Below, in pieces: positions 19,477-28,829 of a stretch of 37,372 bases of DNA; the first letter of the stretch is position 1; every line of letters starts with the position of its first letter. Source of the stretch: Chara braunii (lineage: Eukaryota; Streptophyta; Charophyceae; Charales; Characeae). The notes beneath the pieces were generated by a model. It searched no databases, was not told the DNA's origin, and worked only from the letters and a program-made list of their open reading frames with translations. The DNA lies in the NCBI GenBank assembly GCA_003427395.1, contig BFEA01000176.1, positions 170,077-207,448 on the forward strand. Direction: 5' to 3'. A program made the translations under genes and the position numbers.

Positions 19477-19582
19477 GCCAAAGAAAAAATTCCCTAACTT
19501 TCATTATTCTTCGCGCTCAATAAAATATCTTGAAAACTTTGACAATTGAAAGGTCCATAAATTTAATCATGATTTTTCAAGG
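19477..19582 (+). repeat. Dispersed 105-bp repeat family, copy A
   Basis: Begins GGCCAAAGAAAAAATTCCCT and ends with GACAATTGAAAGGTCCATAA, ATTTAATCATGATTTTTCA. It aligns by eye with 20415-20520, 27773-27873 and 27879-27990. Confidence 0.65.
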
Positions 19583-19595
19583 ATATATTTATATC

Positions 19596-19616
19596 GTCAA
19601 ATAGAACTGCCCGGTA
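19596..19616. mobile_element. Second copy of the GTCAAATAGAACTGCCCGG unit
   Basis: Identical over at least 21 bases to the insertion core at 12736, and likewise flanked by ATAT on the left and TATAT on the right. It lies just after repeat copy A. A chance match of this length is very unlikely. Confidence 0.6.
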
Positions 19617-19768
19617 TATAATTATCAAATGACTAGTACCTCCAAGCCTGTTTTTGTCGACCCTCTACTTCACTACGCTCCGTGTTTTGTCGAGCTTCAG
19701 TACCACTCCGTTTTCTTTCTATTACTCTCACGAAAAAAAAAATAAAAAAAAATTACAATTTAAACTTC

Positions 19769-19792
19769 AAAAAAAAAAAAAAAAAAAAAAAA
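19769..19792. repeat. Poly(A) run
   Basis: Twenty-four A bases followed by AAGGAAACAAAG. This could be a retroposon tail, but the upstream sequence has no recognised body. Confidence 0.6.
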
Positions 19793-20414
19793 GGAAACAA
19801 AGTTTTTGCCGTGATTGTGGCTGTATACATTATTGGAAGTGGTAGTGTGAGTGTGTCCTAACCGAGGGCATCTCAGCTTCGTGACCAATTTGTCATATTC
19901 AAAAAACAGAATAGCAGGGGGAAAAAACGAACAAATGAATCCGACCGTGAAATTGGCTAGATACATTCTCCTAAGTGCAAGTGTGACGAGCGTTACAATC
20001 CTCTGACAAAACACAACTTAAGCAGATCACGGACGCCGCCCTGCTTCGTTGGAAGGGGACTCGTAGGGGGGGAAAAAAAAAACTAAAAAAAAACAGTAAC
20101 AATCAAAATATAACCGTATTAACTGTAAGATGCATTCTATAAGACTGTGAGCACGACCTCCTAGCCTACCCTGCCCGACATCATTGCACTATACAAAACA
20201 TTTTTTTCTTTTCATTTTTTATTTTACTCACGACACTATAAAACTCGAATTTATGGAACATCACTGACCCTATTGTCCCACCCCCGATTTTTTCAGGGAC
20301 TGGCAAAGCCATGTAGTTTCCCAACACTTATAAAGGTAGTAGTGGTTTAATAGGTTCAATAAATATCACACCAATTTGTTACATTCTCGAATGTTGCCAC
20401 TCTACTATTTGTGC

Positions 20415-20520
20415 GCCAATGAAAACATACCCCAACTTCAAAAAAAAATTACACTCGAAGAATTCATAAACAATTCTGAAAATTGAATGGCACATAAACT
20501 TCGTCGTAATTTTTTCAAAA
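20415..20520 (+). repeat. Dispersed 105-bp repeat family, copy B
   Basis: Begins GCCAATGAAAACATACCCCA and contains CTGAAAATTGAATGGCACAT, AACTTCGTCGTAATTTTTTC, matching copies A, C and D. The upstream words GTTGCCACTCTACTATTTGT resemble the sequence just upstream of copy D, so the true repeat may start earlier. Confidence 0.65.
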
Positions 20521-20774
20521 AATTATATATTAAAGTGGCGGCAACCATCCTCACATTTTTTATTTTTACCTTCTCGTCGGGTCCGCCCGCTTTCCTACCT
20601 GTAGCCCTAATGAACCTGTGTTACTGGTCATCAGACTTTCTAACGTCGAGTGAAGTGATGGTTTAAAAGACGTACACAATAAAGTGGTTCTACCAGCCAA
20701 AACTATTTAATCCGTATTTGAATCTCTATATTACTAAAAAAAAACGATAGTTCGTCGGAAGTCAAGTATACAGT

Positions 20775-20996
20775 CAATCCGTTTCAAGTAATATAGAGAA
20801 TGACAGTTCCTCGCAAGTCTTAACCTCTTATATCGAATTCCTCAGAAGTCTCAATTTTTATAGTATTCACAGTTACTCGAAAGGAACTGTCCTTCTTTTC
20901 ACATTCAATCCGTTTCACATGTGTTGATATGTATAAAATTTCTCGAAAGTCTCAATCTCTATAGTACTTGAGACTTCTCACAATCAATCCGTTTCA
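20775..20996. repeat. Three copies of CAATCCGTTTCA with shared flanks
   Basis: The 12-mer CAATCCGTTTCA occurs at 20775, 20906 and 20985. Between them, words such as CTCGAAAGTCTCAATCTCTATAGTA and CTCAGAAGTCTCAATTTTTATAGTA repeat. A perfect 9-bp hairpin AAGTCTCAA (20947-20955) / TTGAGACTT (20968-20976) lies inside. It is an old tandem repeat with no coding signal. Confidence 0.7.
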
Positions 20997-20999
20997 CAG

Positions 21000-22848
21000 G
21001 TGGTGACACTATTTTGTTTGTTGTCTTCCGCTTCACATGTGTCGGTTCTTTTTATTATTTTTTCATTTGATGTATCATCCCATGTTCGAATGAAAATTTC
21101 ATTCAGGACAAATCCAAATTCGACAGTTCAAAGGTGTTTTTTATTTTTTATATATTGTTGTCACGAGTTCAAGGTTACATCCTCCTCGCTCCACATATTC
21201 GAATACAAATGCATAATAAATTCGTTTCACAATTCTTTGTTTTTTTCTTGTTTATTGTATAATCGTGTATTCTATGGGAACATTCATTCGAAGTCACGAG
21301 AGATTACGATAACACCTTTGCAATATTATAAAGGAAAATTCATTCAAGGTTGTATTTTTTTTTTCTTTACAAAGTTCTTAGCAGAAAGAGATCTTATATT
21401 TTTCAGGTCTCTTTTTATTTCTTGTAAAGTCTCATGTTCTACCTCAACACGCAAGCATCCTATCTCCCTTTACTCTTACTACTTCAATAATAATTTACGT
21501 GATGCTTGAACATACAACACCACGCCCTGAAGCACACTATCGCGAGGAAAACAACCCCGAATATGATGATTACGGAAAATGTTTTGGCTTATGGCCAAAG
21601 ACGATCGTCGTGGAAGAGGTGGGCTACGCAATCAAAACATGAGTCGAACCTGCGCAATCCACTGTAATAAAGATGACGACCAATTAGTAACGACAGATGT
21701 AAACAAGGAGATGAAGAGGAGGCTCTGTCGACGAACTGTCTGCCACTGTGAATGATTTTTCCCTCGAAAAGAGGGAAGATGCATTCTCATAAACGAAAAA
21801 AAATTGTCTACTAAACCAAGGTGAATACAACTACTATCACTACTACATCTTCGCGCGTTGCCAATTACCTTAATGTCCTCCTACTCGATCGGGCAGTAAG
21901 GCACAAACTTCCCTATCGAATGCGACCACATACAAGCACTACCCATCAAGGAAAAAACTACTATGATTCAACATTGAAATGAAGACCACTTACATATCAA
22001 ATAACTCGAGATTACGTCTTCGAAAAGAAATGCGAGCCTGAATTCCTCACCAAGTGAACAAAATAAAAATGGATCGGTTCATCTGCCCCGTCGAAATCCT
22101 TTGTCATTGCTTCTGCCGCTCGAAGGAAGTGAGTTATACTTCCCTCCTTTCTCTGTCTTGTTTCGATCTTCTACAGTCGCCCTTTTTGTCATTACATCAT
22201 AGTACACTCATACAAATCTAATTACTATACTAACGCACAAACTTGCCCCTCTACCACACTCGCAATGACCGAGAACTCCGACTCGACAGTCTGGATCGTT
22301 CGATTCCTCACTTCAACGGGTACGAATGTTTCTCTTCACTTTCCTTTCCTTCTCATCTCTCACGACACTCTGTGCAGTGTTTTTTCATCTAATGTTAATC
22401 CTACACAACTAACCTCAAATCTAATAACACTATCGAATTCGTAGTCCTGAAACACCACCGTTTTACTTCTCATTGCACGTTCCTCGCTTCCCAAACATCT
22501 TCATTATTTCCCCGTATACAGTTTGTTCTGCTTCGCCTCTGTGCCAAACTGCACTCTACCCAAACACCATTGAGGGCGTTAGTAAATACAAACAGTTGAA
22601 CGATGGTCGCGAAGGCCGAGATCCGCTAAGGAGTGTACAACAACTCAACTGCCGAATCAACCAGACCCGAATATGATGAATATTGAAGTGTGCAACCTAT
22701 ACTCGTCTGTCCTGGCGATTCTCAACCACGACGGAGTAAGAGGGCGCATGTTTGTTGTAAGGCGTGCATCGTGAGCGTGAAGCGGGTCCCGATGCAGATC
22801 TTGGTGGTAATAACAAATATTCGCATAAGTGCTTTGGAGACCGAAGTG
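21000..22848. other. Intergenic stretch, no gene recognised
   Basis: Contains a 169-codon plus-strand frame (21000-21509) that is Phe/Ser/Ile-rich and reads through T-rich DNA. Its composition, and the absence of any motif, make it a probable chance ORF. The rest has only short frames. No repeats beyond those listed were recognised. Confidence 0.5.
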
Positions 22849-22891
22849 GCGAAGGGTCTTGTGTGCACAATTGTGCGCACATTACCTTCGC
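22849..22891. repeat. Nested cruciform-type inverted repeat
   Basis: Outer arms GCGAAGG (22849-22855) and CCTTCGC (22885-22891) enclose a 22-bp near-palindrome centred on CAATTG (22860-22881; one transition mismatch per arm pair). Spacers of four and three bases make the structure almost symmetrical. Confidence 0.75.
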
Positions 22892-23594
22892 GGACCTTCT
22901 CATAATGCCCTAAGCCACTCCGCTGGGGCGCAACTCACCATCTTTCATGTCCCGGCGCAAATGCTCACATTCAAACCTCACACATCAAAACATGGTTGGC
23001 AAACAGTATCCCGATAGAGAGCCACGCCACTCAGGTTCTTTCCGCTCGTGGCGTAGTTGCCCCTTCGATTCGTATACACGTTGAACTCCTCAGTTTATGT
23101 TTCAAGACAAGTGCAAAAGAAATTTCGCCAACATCCCAAATACACATTGGATCCGAGCGGGGCTACAAAAAAAGATGTGTGTTCAATGTCCTCGACTGCC
23201 ATGACAGTTACCCGTGAGAATCTCAACGCCTCTTACCGAAATGCCGCTCACATCATTCCATACCATACGTAGACCAAAATCACACTGATGCCTTTTATCT
23301 TACCATGTCGGGATGCAAACTCAGATCTACATCTTATAAGTTAAGGGTGTGCCAACTAAACTGCGCCCGTAGTTTCTGGCAATCGTCTTGACCCTTGTGC
23401 CCGAACAAGTGTCAACTCTAAACCCAATATAAAAGGATTGAAAAGTAAAATAAAAACAAAAATGTGAACAGGAGGAGGAACCATTGGCACTCTTTTATTC
23501 CTACCTACCGGACCTGTGGGAGTGACAAAATAAAAAAAAATAAGGGGATAGCCACACCAGATCCTCAACTCTTCGGTATCTTCAGGCTGCCCCA

Positions 23595-24047
23595 ATGCTG
23601 CTGCGTCGTCGCCCGCTCGTCTCGATCGTCGAATCTCCCTGTTACAACTTTGACCCTGTAACCAATAGTGCTAGGCCCAAGGGTCGTCCTAGCCCTAGCG
23701 GTAACCCATATAAGTTGGTTCCGCTAGGTATGCGGCTTGCTAAAACATACCTATTTGCTAAACCCATCGCCATCAAGCTTTCGTGCCTACCACGCGACGG
23801 CCCGATCCGCGCTCTATTTCACCCACTCCAACTAGCACTCAAAAGTCGCACTAGTGTCAAAACCGACCTCCACATGAGCGAGCGTGCAATACGATCACCT
23901 CGAAAAATGGAAAAACATTTTCTAGTTTTAATCAAAAATCAAAAGTTGGCCGAAAAAAATGAAAGCTTCATCCAATCAATAACAAAACATCACCCGCGCC
24001 TCAAAACTATGCTCCTACATACACTCTGCTTTTTGTCAACAATTTAA
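23595..24047 (+). CDS. 150-codon open frame, unrecognised
   Basis: One of the longest non-repetitive open frames outside the retroelement. The product would be basic (many Arg and Lys), starting MLLRRRPLVSIVESP and later reading MSERAIRSPRKMEKHFLVLI. No domain, signal or paralogue is recognised. Its first third overlaps the fold-back cluster at 23641-23753, whose pairing could itself explain the composition. It could be an exon or a chance frame. Confidence 0.15.
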   Translation: MLLRRRPLVSIVESPCYNFDPVTNSARPKGRPSPSGNPYKLVPLGMRLAKTYLFAKPIAIKLSCLPRDGPIRALFHPLQLALKSRTSVKTDLHMSERAIRSPRKMEKHFLVLIKNQKLAEKNESFIQSITKHHPRLKTMLLHTLCFLSTI

Positions 24048-24357
24048 TCTGCGTAAGCGAAATACATTCGCAACTCACACGGTGTACTCAAATTTCAAAC
24101 CGAACATATGTTCTATTACTTGCAAGAACCAAGGTGGAGACCCTTATAAACAATTAGTAACTTGTCAGTTTAGAAAATACACGGCCTTCAACCTTTCAAG
24201 AGTCTGAAACGCAACGACGATCACCGATCAAGTTTATCGACGATAGTCGTTGTCGTGCCTGACCTCCTAAAGGTTCAGGAATAGGCTACTTGCCAAAATA
24301 AATCGGCAAAGCTACTAATGGTTTAAAGTCTACTTTAAACCATCACCACCTTTGATC
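23641..24357. repeat. Second cluster of inverted repeats
   Basis: Elements seen: GTTAC/GTAAC (23641-23661); CCTAGCGGTAACC (23694-23706) / GGTTCCGCTAGG (23717-23728), with a single-base bulge; TAGGTATG (23725-23732) / CATACCTA (23746-23753), perfect; a GAACATATGTTC palindrome near 24104; a CCTGACCT/AGGTTCAGG pair near 24258; and ATGGTTTAAAGT (24318-24329) / ACTTTAAACCAT (24332-24343), 12 bp perfect with a 2-base centre. Confidence 0.65.
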
Positions 24358-24359
24358 CT

Positions 24360-25168
24360 TGTTTTTATCGACATCAAGTTTCCTTAAGCACCGAGTTTTG
24401 TTGAACCCGAGTCCGGACACATTTTTTTTTAAGGTACAAAGTCCAAAGTGAACAACCAAAAACAAACATCGAAAAAAAAAAAGAGAAGTAAGGATAAGAA
24501 CGAGAAAGTAGTTGAACCCGACTATGAGATGCTTGTGAAATGAAGCCCTTAATAAGGGCATTACAACGCAACGAACACTACAACACTTCCTTTACAAAAT
24601 TATATTTAAAAAAAAAAAAAAAAAACACCTGTATAAATGCAAAATAGACTACTTGGAATTCGTGTGAGAGCGTCCACTCCTCCAAGAAGTAATCCTGGTG
24701 CGGTCATCATCAGAACTACTCCCCCCCCCCCAAAAAAAAAAAATGCAGCTACAATTTAAACGTTTTCACAATTAGTTATACAAAATAAACGTCATGTCAC
24801 ATGCTCCCCTCTCTAAAAAAGTGTCAGAAGTCCATGCAAGTGCTATGCCTTGCTAGCAGGGGGACCAAAACCAAACAAGGCCAAAAAATATTTAAATGCA
24901 AATATCTTTGCCCCTTAAAATTCAACCCCCTCTTAAAAGTTGGTTTGGCCTTATATTTCACAACTTCGATGGTTTTGTTATGAAGTGGCAAAACTCGTGC
25001 GACATCGATTGCTTGCGCCAAACATTTCACCCGTTAGCATAATATAAAAATAGTTCATTTCATCAACCTCACCTTTTAACTTTTCAACAAGGATTTGGAC
25101 TTTTTTGAATTAATCAAAGTATATATTCCTCCTTCGCCTTGCTTGAAGATGTTGAGCGAAAGCTCTAA
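24360..25168. other. AT-rich intergenic stretch, no gene seen
   Basis: Short A and C runs (C11 near 24720 followed by an A run). No open frame with recognisable content. Confidence 0.5.
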
Positions 25169-25258
25169 ACAATAGTCAATACAACATACTGCAGCTTCAG
25201 ACTCGACCTGAATACAATAGTCAGTGCAACATGTTGCAGCCCTAAGCTCAACCTCAAT
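25169..25258. repeat. Tandem duplication, period 45 bp
   Basis: ACAATAGTCAATACAACAT at 25169 recurs as ACAATAGTCAGTGCAACAT at 25214. Each is followed by a TGCAGC...CTCGACCTGA or CTCAACCTCA ending. Confidence 0.8.
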
Positions 25259-25313
25259 AGGGTATTAAACCAGCAATGCTATTTTTTCCAAGGCTCAAAT
25301 CGTTTTCGTAAAA

Positions 25314-25920
25314 AAGAAACAAAAATTTTATTGAACCACCACAAAAATTAATCCTATGAACCCTCCAAGCTTCGGGTTTTTTGACACGTTTTCCTAGGCG
25401 TGAAGAATCAACAAATTCGAACCTTCTATTTTTCACAATTATCTCAAACCTCATCGGTCCGGCATATCAAATCAGTCTTAATTTCTAAAGCCTAAGGAAC
25501 AAATCTGGCATAACAGCTGAAGAACTTCACTAAAACCACGACTTGCAGATACCTAACTCTACTTCTACTCTTTGTATCAATTTTAACATTACCGTCGTTT
25601 TGGCCTACGTTGCAACAAAGAAACAAAAATTTTACCGAACCACCACCAAAATTAATTTTGTGAACCCTCGAAGCTTCGGGTTTTTAGGCACATTTTTTTA
25701 AGCGAGAAAAATCACAAAAATTCCAGTTTTTAATTTTTCATAATTATCTCAAGCCTTTGCATCCCTTCGGCGTATCAAATTAATTTTAGTTTCTGAAGCC
25801 TAAAGGTACAAATCTTGACTACCACTTGAAGAAATCCGCTATAAGCACGACTTGCAGATGCCTAATTCTACTTCTGCGCTTAGTATCACTTTTAACATTA
25901 TCATCCTTGAGATTTAGAGA
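25314..25920. repeat. Tandem duplication, period about 304 bp
   Basis: AAGAAACAAAAATTTTA starts at 25314 and 25618. Shared words in order are GAACCACCAC, AAATTAAT, AAGCTTCGGGTTTTT, ATAATTATCTCAA or ACAATTATCTCAA, AAGCCTAA, and CACGACTTGCAGAT. Numerous differences make it an old duplication. A 66-codon minus-strand frame in the first copy is not preserved in the second. Confidence 0.85.
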
Positions 25921-26827
25921 TATGACTATACAAATTTTTAAGTTATAGCAATATCACTTCATTCTAAATCGTGTAAACGAGCGTAACAAATACCATAAAT
26001 AATTGTATATAAGTTAACATAGTCCAACTTCATTTCAGGTCATCCGCAAGAGTATAACAAACTCGCATAAGTCTTTCTTCAACCAAAGTATCCCAATGAC
26101 CCATAGGTTTATCGCAAGGAAATGTTTTTCATTTCTTGACTACAAAGAACGACCACAAAAGTTGTAAGAAGTTAAAATCCATCAATTATCCTATATTCCT
26201 AAGTCATTCATATGGTTTTTCCATTGCCTTCACTTTTGAATGTATACCATATAATTTATAGATAAAAAGTAAATTTCCTCTACGTAAATTCGTAGTAATA
26301 ATCTCATCATATCTGTTTTTTTCGCAACACATTGACATCGATATTGTATGTCCACTTGATTGGTTTCGCCTCAAAATCAAACATGACTAGGAATCCGGCC
26401 TATCTCTACATCTTATTAAATGCGAAGTGTCTTAATCTCCGTAACTTAAAAAAGTCTAACACAAAATATCTCCATATCTGCAACGGGTGATAGAGGACAT
26501 ACAACTCTCTCTCCTAACTAGCGTTTGCTAGTTTTTTCGAAGATAGTCTCTTGCACTTGAGGTCAATCTGTCTACCACCCTTCACAAAAGGTCAACGACC
26601 GATGCAAGGTCCACAAGAAAAAAAACGAAAGAAAACATTGGGATCTTATGGGTCCGCAGTGAGGGGGAAAAAAAATAATAACTAAGAATTTTGAACACAG
26701 CGACGGCGGGAAAAACCTTCACAAAGGCAAAAAACGCGTTAATGCTTCGATAAATTTAATGGGTCGGTAAGCCTACAACGTGATTGTTGTGTTTTTTTTT
26801 TGCCTTTTCATTTTATTGTAATGTCGT
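25921..26827. other. AT-rich intergenic stretch, no gene seen
   Basis: No open frame or repeat of note was recognised. Confidence 0.5.
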
Positions 26828-27244
26828 GTGAGTGAGGCAGGGCACACTCCTGGCATGGCAACTGCCTGCCTCACCTCATACTCACGCTACTACTGTAACG
26901 CCATCCCCCAAATTAATGTTGACTGGACGGACCGCGATACGAAATTGCTCATGACCCACATCGGGAATGCAACGTCCGACCACAAAATTACGTTGGTCAT
27001 TCTATACTGGAAAGCTTTTATGTTGGCTTCGTTATCCTCACCAGGTTCAGCATCATCTCCCCTACCAAAAAGGCTCAGCGAGGTCAGTCGCTTCAGGAGC
27101 GTTTCGTCGTTGCTTTTCCGCACTCAAGGCACTACCACAGCACGTCTTTCTTCATTCCAATCGAAATACCGCAATCACAATCTAAATGATGTTTTTTTTC
27201 CTATTTTCTTCATTTTATTTTCAATGGACATATTCCATGACTAA
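26828..27244 (+). CDS. 138-codon open frame, unrecognised
   Basis: Plus-strand open frame in sequence less AT-biased than its flanks, reading MSEAGHTPGMATACLTSYSR at the start and turning Ser/Leu-rich in the middle. The opposite strand is also open (26890-27123, 77 codons, containing SDVAFPMWVMSNFVSRSVQS), and that reading looks at least as protein-like. Neither matches a family I know. A buried exon or transposon scrap is possible. Confidence 0.15.
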   Translation: MSEAGHTPGMATACLTSYSRYYCNAIPQINVDWTDRDTKLLMTHIGNATSDHKITLVILYWKAFMLASLSSPGSASSPLPKRLSEVSRFRSVSSLLFRTQGTTTARLSSFQSKYRNHNLNDVFFPIFFILFSMDIFHD

Positions 27245-27455
27245 GGACGCAGCCTCATTAACACCTCGTAGAATGGATCTGATGGTTATCACGACGTTAA
27301 GTGTTATCTCTCTCCTTCTTGTTCTTCTTCTTCTTCTTCTAGCTTTTCTTCATTTGAAACGCAACTGCCTCGAGTATCAAAAAAAAAAATACAATAGGAC
27401 CATGGCTCAACAAAACTCCGAGCTCGATCAAATTCAAGTTCAAAAAACACGATAG
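27186..27455 (+). CDS. 89-codon open frame with one hydrophobic segment
   Basis: Encodes a predicted membrane span from LMVITTLSVISLLLVLL onward, followed by a basic, Gln-rich tail (KRNCLEYQKKKYNR). The span is largely produced by a CTT/CTC microsatellite, so the resemblance to a small membrane protein is probably accidental. Confidence 0.1.
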   Translation: MMFFFLFSSFYFQWTYSMTKDAASLTPRRMDLMVITTLSVISLLLVLLLLLLAFLHLKRNCLEYQKKKYNRTMAQQNSELDQIQVQKTR

Positions 27456-27772
27456 GACGTAATGGTGCTTAAAAACACCACTCTGACCAACACCTAAAAA
27501 TAACAATCTGATGAAGTTAGGAGCGGGATTTTTTTTTTTGGAAGCGGGGGGGTGCACCGACTAATAGGAGCACGTAAGTTCAATCTGACAAATTTAAAGC
27601 GCCAATTTTGCCAATTTTTTACATCCATAAAAATCAGGAAAACTTTTAGGAAAATTCTGCTCTTTACGTCTAATCTTTCCGGAAAAAAATTCAAGAAAAA
27701 AAAAATTAGAATATGAAGGAATGGCATGCCACTTCTTCACATTTTTCAATTTTTCCACTCTACAACGTCAAG

Positions 27773-27873
27773 GCCAAGGAAAAAAACACCTTTTCTTCCA
27801 CAGTTCTTCGTATTCATAAATATGCCTTTCAATCTCTAAAAATTAAAGGATCCATAAATTTAGTTGTGATCTC
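27773..27873 (+). repeat. Dispersed 105-bp repeat family, copy D
   Basis: Begins GGCCAAGGAAAAAAACACC and ends AATTAAAGGATCCATAAATT, TAGTTGTGATCTC. It is more diverged in the middle than the other copies, and lies head-to-tail with copy C only a few bases away. Confidence 0.55.
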
Positions 27874-27878
27874 TTAGC

Positions 27879-27990
27879 GCCAACCAAAAATGTTCCCCAA
27901 TTTCAATAATTTTTCACACTCGTAAGAAATTCGTAAACAAATCTGAAAATTGAAAGGTCTGTAGATTTCATCGTCACCTTTCTAAGAAAA
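27879..27990 (+). repeat. Dispersed 105-bp repeat family, copy C
   Basis: Begins GCCAACCAAAAATGTTCCCC and contains TCACACTCGTAAGAAATTCG, AATCTGAAAATTGAAAGGTC and ATTTCATCGTCACCTTTC, in the same order as copies A and B. Confidence 0.65.
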
Positions 27991-27999
27991 ATATTACAG

Positions 28000-28780
28000 G
28001 AATCTAAAAAAGTTGTTTCAACCACAAAGTAGGTGGTGGCAGCAATTCATAAATAACCCTCATGATCCTTTGCCACCACTCTCACAAATTTTCAACATTG
28101 GGTAAATTGGTGGTTTAAGGATTTTCAAGACTGCATACTCGATCCATACCTTCTTTAACTTCTTCCATGATGAGGTCTTGCGTTCGATGGTTTTCGTGGC
28201 AAAAGAAGAAAAACAACCTATTGATGCTCGCCCGCCCAACAAACACCCACCCAACCACTAGCCCGCCCGCCAACTTGCCCACCCACTCTCTTGTACGACA
28301 ACCAAACCACCTCTTTCCTTAGTAGCCTACATGGTGTTCCGCCTGTAGAACTTAATTTCCTAACTTATTGTAGTACTATACTAGTCTCATACCGCTCCCC
28401 CTAACAATCGAACATTGACTTTTCAAAACTTTCGTAAGCCGGTCAGGGCCCGAAAAACAACAAAAGCGCAAGCAACTCTTGTCTTGACTTTTCCACGAAG
28501 ATGATTAATAAAAAACAAAAACAAATTGACAAAAGTAAATCCTCACACACTTTTGATCTCCCCGCTGCCACGTTTAGATTAAAGTTATTTTCGCAAGGGA
28601 AAATTTCCAACTGCATTGATTTTCAATATTCACAAGACTACGTCAAAAAATCAAAAAAAAATGCAGCCTGTTAAATATTTTCCTTATATTTTTTAAAACA
28701 ATATACGAAAAAAAAAAAATAATCCCAAAATAAACTGCAACGACAATTTTACATCTTACCATTTTAATCACGCTTAGGGA
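28000..28780. other. Intergenic stretch, no gene seen
   Basis: Contains an exact TGGTTTAA at 28111-28118 and, otherwise, short frames only. Confidence 0.5.
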
Positions 28781-28824
28781 TTCTCCACACTGGCAATTCT
28801 CCACACTGGGAATTCTCCATACTA
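28781..28824. repeat. 16-bp tandem repeat, three units
   Basis: TTCTCCACACTGG begins at 28781 and 28797, with a third, shortened TTCTCCATACT at 28813. Confidence 0.85.
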
Positions 28825-28829
28825 TACTA

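Noticed and set aside
21000-21509. 169-codon plus-strand gene
   Set aside because: Composition follows the T-rich DNA, no motif is present, and the start lies inside a degenerate repeat region.
27186-27455. Small membrane protein
   Set aside because: The hydrophobic segment comes from a CTT repeat and there is no supporting homology or conserved context.
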